From NCBI GenBank assembly GCA_014730235.1, contig WJIO01000305.1, positions 1 through 11,171 on the forward strand: a stretch of DNA of 11,171 nt, in the 5' to 3' direction. Shown here piece by piece: positions 5,732-11,171 of the stretch. The translations under genes were made by a program, and so were the position numbers. Numbering within the stretch: the stretch's first letter is position 1; the number at the start of each line of letters is the position of its first letter. Source of the DNA: Candidatus Poribacteria bacterium. GTDB lineage: Bacteria; Poribacteria; DTPJ01; WJIO01. The notes beneath the pieces are model-generated. The model was not told the DNA's origin. It saw only the letters and a list, made by a program, of their open reading frames with translations, and ran no database searches.

Positions 5732-7618
5732 ATGAATAAAAAGGTTGTTGTTTTTCTGTTTTTGATTATCCTTCCTTCGATTTGCTATTCTGCGGATGTA
5801 ATTAAATTTGATATGGAATTTGGCGGAAAAGGTGCAGGTCAGGGAGCTTTTGGAAAAGATATAAAGATGGCTTTTGATGATGAAGGTAATATATATATAA
5901 GTGATAAAGATAACAAGATGCTGCATAAGCTGAACTCAGAAGCCAGATTCCTGATGCAGATACCTGAAGATACAGAAGATAAAACTCTATTTAATACCCC
6001 TGGTGATATTACCGTTGATAAGCAGGGAAATATATATGTAGCCGATTGGTCAAGTAAATATATTGAGGGAACAGAAAATCCCAGACTTCATCTTTATGGG
6101 CCATGTGTATATAAATTCAGCAGTACCGGTTTACTCCTGAATACTTATTTCATAGACAGCGCATCCCCCAAGCCCCGCACTGTGATTCCGGGTATTTTCG
6201 TGGTGGATGAAAAAGGTCAATATGGCTGGGCTTTAAGACCAAAGGGATATGACAGGGCTTTATTAGTAACGGTGGATTCTCAGAAAAATCTATATATACT
6301 GGATGTGGAAAATAATATTATACATAAATATAACCCAGAAGGTGAAAGAGTTGAGAATTTTGGAAATTATGGCTCTGGCGGCGGCGAAATGGATTCTCCC
6401 GGTGACATGGCTGCTGATAATGAAGACAACTTGATAATTGCCGACACCGGTAATAATCGCATAATAAAATTTGATGGTAGTGGGGAATATATCCTGAACT
6501 TTGGATCTAAAGGATATGGAACAAGCCAGTTTATAAAACCTGTATCCCTGGCTGTTACAAAATCAAACGAAATACTGGTAAAAGACTCATCCAGCTTTGA
6601 CCGAATCGGCCTTAAACACTCCTTTGGCAGTGAAAGAAGAACTTTGGGAGGTGAATACGCTATACAGCCAGTTAAGGATTCAGAGTTAATAATGCTTGAG
6701 GAGCGTATTCTTAGGTTGGAAGAAGCTCTGGAGGAGGGTGAAGACGCTGAAAAAGCAAAGGAAAAACTGCTGGCAAAAAGCTCAAGATATTACACAGTTA
6801 TTGAGCGAATCCAGAGATTCAGCGATACTGGCGAATATCGGGATAAAGCCATATATAAGATTGATAAGACTCACAGAGAATTGAATGATTTAGAGTTTCT
6901 AACCCTTGATCCCATGGGCAGGATATATCTCATGGACGCTGATCGGCAGGTGATCAGGAGATATATGATAGATGGTTTTACACCGCGCTTGTCTGAAATT
7001 GAAGCCACATATACAGCCAGAACAGAAAACTCAGATCAGAGTTTTCTGGAGGATTATGGTGACATTGATGAAAAGACAGACCTGGAAGACCGAAGGAGCA
7101 ATCTGGCCATAAGTCAGGCTTTGCTTATGAATTATGACATTTCAGAAAGATGGAATTTTTCTCTCAGGGATACCCACCTATACGCCAAACGGGATAATAC
7201 ATACGAAACACCGCCAAAACCCGAGGATAACTACGATTACTTTGATAACGGCTGGGATAACACTCTGGATTTGAATATGAAATATATCGCGAATCCAGAT
7301 CCCTATAAATACCGGGAGATGAATTTTTATTCTGAAGTTTTGACTGGTTCTACCGAATATACAAGAGAAGCCATGTTCTCAAACGTAAATCTTGAAAGAA
7401 GCGAGCGCGAAGGTGATACAACAGGTATAGTTTTTGGCGCGGATATTGACATACACCATAATATTAACGTAGGTCTCGAATACCTGAGACTAAAACCGGG
7501 CATGATGGGTAGTAATTTTACCACAAGGCTTTACGACGTATCCGGCGATCTGTATCAGGTATCCAGCAGTTATAACAGCACCAATATAGTTGTGGGTGAG
7601 TTGAATATCAAGTTTTAG
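5732..7618 (+). CDS. Exported NHL-repeat beta-propeller with predicted C-terminal outer-membrane barrel
   Basis: This 628-residue protein starts with a signal peptide (MNKKVVVFLFLIILPSICYSA, cleavage after about residue 21). Residues 28-290 carry NHL-type blades recognisable as FGGKGAGQGAF, DDEGNIYISDKDN, DKQGNIYVADW and GDMAADNEDNLIIADTGNNRIIKFDGSGEYILNFGSKG. A charged helix (about 320-350, LEERILRLEEALEEGEDAEKAKEK) interrupts the propeller. A further blade-like strand (about 388-415, DPMGRIYLMDADRQVIRRY) follows. From about residue 420 the sequence turns into alternating amphipathic strands (RWNFSLRDTHLYAKR, YREMNFYSEVLTGSTEY, NINVGLEYLRL) and ends in LNIKF, consistent with an outer-membrane barrel and its C-terminal Phe. 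The frame is open from a TTG at 5654, but the signal peptide supports ATG at 5732, preceded by purine-rich AGAAAGAG. Propellers usually bind protein or polysaccharide; the ligand is unknown. Confidence 0.75.
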   Translation: MNKKVVVFLFLIILPSICYSADVIKFDMEFGGKGAGQGAFGKDIKMAFDDEGNIYISDKDNKMLHKLNSEARFLMQIPEDTEDKTLFNTPGDITVDKQGNIYVADWSSKYIEGTENPRLHLYGPCVYKFSSTGLLLNTYFIDSASPKPRTVIPGIFVVDEKGQYGWALRPKGYDRALLVTVDSQKNLYILDVENNIIHKYNPEGERVENFGNYGSGGGEMDSPGDMAADNEDNLIIADTGNNRIIKFDGSGEYILNFGSKGYGTSQFIKPVSLAVTKSNEILVKDSSSFDRIGLKHSFGSERRTLGGEYAIQPVKDSELIMLEERILRLEEALEEGEDAEKAKEKLLAKSSRYYTVIERIQRFSDTGEYRDKAIYKIDKTHRELNDLEFLTLDPMGRIYLMDADRQVIRRYMIDGFTPRLSEIEATYTARTENSDQSFLEDYGDIDEKTDLEDRRSNLAISQALLMNYDISERWNFSLRDTHLYAKRDNTYETPPKPEDNYDYFDNGWDNTLDLNMKYIANPDPYKYREMNFYSEVLTGSTEYTREAMFSNVNLERSEREGDTTGIVFGADIDIHHNINVGLEYLRLKPGMMGSNFTTRLYDVSGDLYQVSSSYNSTNIVVGELNIKF

Positions 7619-7626
7619 TATAAAAT

Positions 7627-7756
7627 TAATCGTTAAAAATGGATGTTACTTGTTTGTCATTCTTGCTTTTGCAGGAATGACAAGCTGAGAGAATTTTTAA
7701 ATTGCTACCACACTAAACCCCAAAGAACCAAATATTTTTCATTTTTAAATGATTAC
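7627..7756. repeat. Second-family element, degenerate, carrying a half copy of the first family
   Basis: The left arm TAATCGTTAAAAATGGAT (7627-7644) matches the start of the 93-bp element at 5624 (one A fewer), and similarity continues to TTGTCATT. The right arm ATTTTTAAATGATTAC (7741-7756) resembles ATTTTTTAACGATTAC at 5700-5715. The interior is occupied by the half copy of the first repeat family at 7654-7730. With the 5624-5716 element it brackets the propeller-barrel gene in direct orientation. Confidence 0.4.
7654..7730 (-). repeat. Palindromic MITE-like element, copy E (left half only)
   Basis: The hairpin TTGTCATTCTTGC-TTTT-GCAGGAATGACAA (7654-7683, one G-T pair) is followed by AGCTGAG and the left arm, ending CACTAAACCCCAAAGAACCA. 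It is in the same orientation as copies B and D. No right arm is recognisable upstream; the sequence there instead matches the second repeat family. The hairpin lies 36 bp after the stop at 7618 and could act as a 3' stem-loop. Confidence 0.8.
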
Positions 7757-7784
7757 ACAAAAGTAAAATTACCGGAGAGTAAAT

Positions 7785-8351
7785 ATGCCGCTGGTAAAAT
7801 GTCCCGAGTGTGATGCAGAAATAAGCGACAAGGCTGTGGTTTGTCCCAAATGCGGCTACCCTTTGAGTTCCAAAGCTAATATGCTTTACGTTGGTCGTAA
7901 ATTTATGTGGGGTTACGAATGGAAAACAAAATCCCAGATTTTCGGCTGGCCCCTGGTTCATATTGCCATAGGCAGAAGTAAAGAGACTGGCAAGTTAATG
8001 GGGGCAAAAGGCATAATTGCTATAGGGCAATTCGCCGTTGGCCTGATAACCATAGCACAGTTTGGTTTTGGACTGCTTTTTGGTTTCGGTCAATTTGTGG
8101 CCAGTCCCATGTTTGTCATTGCCCAGTTTGCCGTTGGCGGTTATTTTGGATTAGGGCAGTTTGCGATTGGAGTAACAGCCGTCGGTCAATTTGCTGTAGG
8201 ACATTATGTACGGGCCCTGGTTGGTTTTGGTAACCATGTATGGAGTAAACATATTAAAGATCCACAGGCCATAGGCTATTTTTCAAACTTATGGCAATCG
8301 ACTAAAAGTCTTGATTTTATCAGTGTTATTAAAGGGATATTAAATTTGTAG
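7785..8351 (+). CDS. Zinc-ribbon protein with a hydrophobic GQF(A/G)VG repeat domain
   Basis: This 188-residue protein has an N-terminal zinc ribbon (Cys6, Cys9, Cys20, Cys23; CPECDAEISDKAVVCPKCGYPL) joined by a basic linker to a repeat domain. Residues 76-139 contain no charged residue. They repeat GQF/AQF at a 10- or 11-residue period, with Gln at 82, 92, 103, 114, 125 and 135, mostly followed by A/G-V/I/F-G. The segment could be a set of short membrane helices or a tightly coiled beta-solenoid; the sequence alone does not decide. The C-terminus (residues 150-188) is ordinary and soluble-looking. GGAGAG at 7774-7779 precedes ATG. The stop is 16 bp before the potassium channel start, so the two are probably co-transcribed and the protein may be membrane-associated or linked to channel function (inference). 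I do not recognise a named function. Confidence 0.8.
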   Translation: MPLVKCPECDAEISDKAVVCPKCGYPLSSKANMLYVGRKFMWGYEWKTKSQIFGWPLVHIAIGRSKETGKLMGAKGIIAIGQFAVGLITIAQFGFGLLFGFGQFVASPMFVIAQFAVGGYFGLGQFAIGVTAVGQFAVGHYVRALVGFGNHVWSKHIKDPQAIGYFSNLWQSTKSLDFISVIKGILNL

Positions 8352-8367
8352 TTAAGTGAGTTAAAAT

Positions 8368-9402
8368 ATGATTATTGTAATAATCTTCAAAAAGTATCTA
8401 GGATTTTTAAGAAAAGAAAATCTCGGAAGGCTTATGGTTGTCACCTTCGGTATTTTAGTAGTGGGAACTGTAGGTATGGCACTTTTTGAAAGGGGTGCAA
8501 ATGATAATCTCAATAGCATAAGTGATGCCGTATGGTGGAGCTTTGTCACTGTAACCACAGTGGGTTATGGTGATATATCTCCTGTAACTATTGGTGGTCG
8601 AATTGTAGCTGTGGTGGTAATGATATTTGGTATAGGTTTCCTGGGTATGTTCACCGCCACTATAGCCAGTATTTTTGTGGAAAGAAAAATCAGACAGGAT
8701 AAGGGGTTAAAGGCTTTGAAAGGCTTAAAAAATCATATTTTATTATGTGGATGGAACTATAGCGCAACTGAAATCATTTCGGAAATACACGCTGATGATA
8801 AAACCAAAGATATCGTCATAATTGCCAGTCTGGATGAAAACCCCGTAGACAACGAACAAGTTTATTTCGTAAAAGGTGATCCGGCTGATCTGGATAAACT
8901 GAAAATGGCCTGTTTCCGTACCGCGTCCACAGCTATTGTACTTCATGATGATTCGACAGAAGGTAACGGCAGGGACGGTCAAGGTGTTCTTACAGTTCTA
9001 GCCATTAAGCATGAATGCCCGGAAATATATGTCTGCGTTCAGATACTGGACGAAAATAACCTTGAACACTGTTACCGGGCCGGGGCTGATGAAGTTATTG
9101 TAACCGGTGGATTAACAGCCAAACTCCTGGGACAAGCCACTTTGGATCATGGTGTTACAGTTGTGGTTTCAGAATTGCTAAGTAATAAATACGGAAATCA
9201 GTTATATAAGATTAAGTGTCCAGAAAAATATACAGGTATGAGCTTTGGCGACATACTATCCGATTTCAAAGGTAATTACGATGGTATTATAGTTGGTATA
9301 GAAAAGATAAATAAATTTCTTACCAATCCCAAGAAAGACACAACTCTGGAAAAAGATGATCATATAGTTTTAATTGCTGAAAAACGACCTGGCATAAAAT
9401 GA
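8368..9402 (+). CDS. MthK-like potassium channel: two-helix pore plus RCK (TrkA-N/TrkA-C) domain
   Basis: This 344-residue inner-membrane channel subunit would assemble as a tetramer. TM1 is about residues 22-40, the pore helix about 52-63, and the selectivity filter is TVGYGD at 64-69, the canonical K+ filter. TM2 (about 76-104) contains glycines at 88 and 90 suitable as a gating hinge. The RCK domain starts at NHILLCGWNYSATEII (122-137), where the Rossmann loop has the CGW form of MthK rather than GxGxxG, so it may sense Ca2+ or another ligand rather than NAD. Asp171 and following (KGDPADLDKL) match the RCK fold. The second RCK lobe (TrkA-C type) is about 265-338. The start is 16 bp after the preceding stop, with a weak GTGAG ribosome site. 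Its stop overlaps the next ATG (ATGA), indicating translational coupling. Confidence 0.93.
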   Translation: MIIVIIFKKYLGFLRKENLGRLMVVTFGILVVGTVGMALFERGANDNLNSISDAVWWSFVTVTTVGYGDISPVTIGGRIVAVVVMIFGIGFLGMFTATIASIFVERKIRQDKGLKALKGLKNHILLCGWNYSATEIISEIHADDKTKDIVIIASLDENPVDNEQVYFVKGDPADLDKLKMACFRTASTAIVLHDDSTEGNGRDGQGVLTVLAIKHECPEIYVCVQILDENNLEHCYRAGADEVIVTGGLTAKLLGQATLDHGVTVVVSELLSNKYGNQLYKIKCPEKYTGMSFGDILSDFKGNYDGIIVGIEKINKFLTNPKKDTTLEKDDHIVLIAEKRPGIK

Positions 9403-10466
9403 AAAATAAAACTCTTATTCTCATAATGACCGGAGGGTTGGGAACAAGACTCTGGCCCCTTACAAGCAATAAAACCCCCAAGGCATTTTTGAGCTTTGAC
9501 AATTCTGGTATTTCCCTCCTGAGTCGAACTATTTCCAGAAGTTCTAAAATTGTTCCCCATGAATCAATCTTCCTTGTAGCCGGTGAAACCCACAGACAAG
9601 ATCTGGAAAACCACACCGGACTTATCCCCTTTAAAAACATAATACTGGAACCAGTCGGTAGAAGCACGTTACCCTGTATAAGTCTTGCAGGACTTTATAT
9701 GAGAAGATTTTGCAGAGATTGTGTCATGGCTGTTATGCCCGGTGAACAGTTAATTGAAAATGAGGATGAATTCAAAAAGCTGATTCATATAGCCGCAGAA
9801 ATTGCAAGGAAAAATAACTCCATAGTTACGTTGGGTATAAAACCGGATAATCCTGCCACCAGGTTTGGTTATATAAAAATGGGCAAAAAGGTAGAGCGTA
9901 AGGGTGATGCAGGAGTTTTTAAAGTGTCTGCCTTTACAGAAAAACCTGATAAACAAAAGGCTGTAGAATTTATAGAAAGCGGCAGATACCTTTGGAATAG
10001 CGGTATCTTTGTATTTCCTGTAAACTTTTTATTTGATATGATAGAGAAGTTTACCCCTGATATACATAAAATCCTGGGGGAAATTGATAAGAACATAGGT
10101 ACTGATAAAGAGAGGAAAACTATAGAACGAAATTACCCACATATGCCTGATATTTCCATTGATTATGCTATAATGGAAAAGGCAGATAGCGTATTGGTAA
10201 TACCTGCAAGTATTGGATGGAACGATATGGGAACATGGCCGGAAGTGGCTGAGACATGGTCTGAGGATAAACAAAGTAATTCTGTATGGGGGAAGCATAT
10301 ATCTCTTGATTCCAGAAGCTGTATAATTTATAATCCTGACAAAGTAGTTGCGACTATTGGTCTTGAAAATATTATTATTGTGGAGACTCAGGATGCTATC
10401 CTTGTTTGCTCAAGAGATAGATCGGATGATGTTAAAAAGCTTGTTAAACGTTTGGAGGAGGTATAA
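9399..10466 (+). CDS. Mannose-1-phosphate guanylyltransferase-like nucleotidyltransferase
   Basis: This 355-residue protein matches the ManC/GMP nucleotidyltransferase family, which makes GDP-mannose from mannose-1-phosphate and GTP for glycans and exopolysaccharides in the cytoplasm. The nucleotide-binding signature is TGGLGTRLWPLTSNKTPKAF (11-30). EPVGRSTLPCISLAG (84-98), FTEKPDKQKAVEF (179-191), LWNSGIFVF (198-206), DYAIMEKADSVLVIP (255-269) and GWNDMGTWPEV (273-283) follow family order. The length fits the single-domain form without a fused phosphomannose isomerase cupin. Two usually conserved sites deviate: the PSDH-type motif reads PGEQ (114-117), and the GRNTAP motif reads GRSTLP (87-92). 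The gene may therefore have drifted in substrate, metal use or activity. It overlaps the channel gene by 4 bp (ATGA) and is coupled to it. Confidence 0.88.
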   Translation: MKNKTLILIMTGGLGTRLWPLTSNKTPKAFLSFDNSGISLLSRTISRSSKIVPHESIFLVAGETHRQDLENHTGLIPFKNIILEPVGRSTLPCISLAGLYMRRFCRDCVMAVMPGEQLIENEDEFKKLIHIAAEIARKNNSIVTLGIKPDNPATRFGYIKMGKKVERKGDAGVFKVSAFTEKPDKQKAVEFIESGRYLWNSGIFVFPVNFLFDMIEKFTPDIHKILGEIDKNIGTDKERKTIERNYPHMPDISIDYAIMEKADSVLVIPASIGWNDMGTWPEVAETWSEDKQSNSVWGKHISLDSRSCIIYNPDKVVATIGLENIIIVETQDAILVCSRDRSDDVKKLVKRLEEV

Positions 10467-10467
10467 T

Positions 10468-10524
10468 ATGAGGTATATAATTATTAGTTTTATTGCAACC
10501 ACATGGGCGGAGGTGCGGAAGTAG
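10468..10524 (+). CDS. Possible 18-residue mini-ORF behind a strong ribosome site
   Basis: One base after the guanylyltransferase stop, ATG at 10468 opens a frame encoding MRYIIISFIATTWAEVRK and stopping at TAG 10522. GGAGGAGG at 10454-10461, still inside the preceding gene, is a near-perfect ribosome site 6 nt before this ATG. The peptide is a basic start followed by a short hydrophobic run. It could be a tiny membrane or leader peptide, or the surviving signal-peptide start of a gene lost by deletion. No homologue is recognised. Confidence 0.3.
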   Translation: MRYIIISFIATTWAEVRK

Positions 10525-10579
10525 ACTGTATTTATTTTAAATCTTCATTAATATTTGTAGATTTCGGGGGGCATGTATT

Positions 10580-11171
10580 ATGAAGGCTTTTATATTAATT
10601 TTTATATTGATAATGACGTTATCAGGAACAGCTTATAGCTTTGAAGGCATTGTGGCTGCATGGCTTTTTAACGAGGGCAGCGGCGACGATATCAACGATT
10701 CTGTGGGAAACAATAACGGAGAGATTGAAGGAAGTTTAAAATGGGTTGACGGCAAATTTGGTAAAGCTCTGGAATTTGCTGGGGCTGGCGATAGTTATGT
10801 TACCATACCTCATAATGATATTATGGATTCAGTACCTTACACAATAACTGCATGGGTAAAACTGGAGCCAGTAGGCTGGCAGTATATTATATGGAAAAAT
10901 GGCGTAGTATGGCCCGAAGTGCATAAAAAACGTCATATGGACATCTGGGTACATGATGCTGATTACGTCGTGGCCATGTGGCATAACGAGGCCGGCGTTG
11001 AAGAGCGTATTGATGGTACAATTATAGTGGCAGATGGAACATGGCATCATGTAGCCAAGGTATACGACGGAGATACGGTATATCTTTACATAGACGGCCA
11101 GGTTGATGGCGAGGCAACTACCAGCGGTATTGCGGTAAATGGTGAAGATCCATTGTGGATTGGTGCAAGAC
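10580..11171 (+). CDS. Exported LamG/concanavalin-A-like domain protein (partial, right end missing)
   Basis: These are the first 197 codons of a secreted protein. The signal peptide MKAFILIFILIMTLSGTAYS is followed directly by a LamG/concanavalin-like jelly roll. It starts GIVAAWLFNEGSGDDINDSV and NNNGEIEGS, continues GKFGKALEFAGAGDSYVTIP, and includes the WHHVAKVYDGDTVYLYIDGQ strand pair and PLWIGAR, all standard order for this fold. Such domains bind glycans or serve as spacers in surface and secreted proteins; anything C-terminal to this domain is outside the window. The start is chosen for the signal peptide, with a G-rich stretch (10566-10571) 8 nt upstream as a weak ribosome site. It follows the mini-ORF by 55 bp and may be read from the same transcript. 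Confidence 0.88.
   Translation, partial: MKAFILIFILIMTLSGTAYSFEGIVAAWLFNEGSGDDINDSVGNNNGEIEGSLKWVDGKFGKALEFAGAGDSYVTIPHNDIMDSVPYTITAWVKLEPVGWQYIIWKNGVVWPEVHKKRHMDIWVHDADYVVAMWHNEAGVEERIDGTIIVADGTWHHVAKVYDGDTVYLYIDGQVDGEATTSGIAVNGEDPLWIGAR

Noticed and set aside
7627-7784. Dedicated promoter for the zinc-ribbon/channel/guanylyltransferase run
   Set aside because: No convincing -35/-10 pair could be found in this repeat-derived gap; read-through or an unusual promoter is possible.

Overview
The window looks like a chromosomal stretch from an AT-rich, diderm (Gram-negative-type), probably uncultured bacterium. The diderm inference rests mainly on an exported protein at 5732-7618 whose C-terminal third looks like an outer-membrane beta-barrel ending in Phe. 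An exported LamG protein, a spore-photoproduct-lyase-like radical SAM enzyme and an enolase-superfamily sugar-acid dehydratase fit environmental lineages rich in such genes, but no marker here fixes the phylum.

Layout. (1) 1-552, minus: PfkB-family sugar kinase, cut by the left edge. It is divergent from (2) 1072-2265, plus: a rhamnonate-dehydratase-like enolase-superfamily enzyme. The shared 519-bp intergenic region holds one good sigma70-type promoter for each gene, a palindrome at the kinase start site, and a short palindromic mobile-like element in the dehydratase leader. The pair fits sugar-acid catabolism (dehydration to a 2-keto-3-deoxy acid, then phosphorylation), although the kinase substrate is not shown by sequence. 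(3) 2425-3672, minus: SPL-like radical SAM protein, convergent to the dehydratase, with its own promoter. (4) 4119-5015, plus: a lone GNAT acetyltransferase with an extra C-terminal domain, bracketed by two nearly identical copies of the same repeat in opposite orientation. (5) 5732-7618, plus: secreted NHL beta-propeller with a charged coiled-coil insert and a predicted outer-membrane barrel, bracketed by members of a second inverted-repeat family. (6) 7785-10466, plus: a tight run of zinc-ribbon/GQF-repeat protein, MthK-like potassium channel and mannose-1-phosphate guanylyltransferase-like enzyme, followed by an 18-codon mini-ORF. (7) 10580 to the right edge, plus: exported LamG-domain protein, partial.

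The most striking non-coding feature is a MITE-like repeat family: terminal inverted repeats beginning TGGTTCTTCCGGGTTTAG and internal hairpins of the form ATTCCTGCGAAAGCAGGAAT. There are five copies plus one tip fragment, and they occupy most of the longer gene gaps. They produce spurious reading frames with SFLRKQESS-type peptides. The most interesting protein-level candidates are the propeller-plus-barrel protein and the uncharged GQF-repeat protein encoded 16 bp before the potassium channel.
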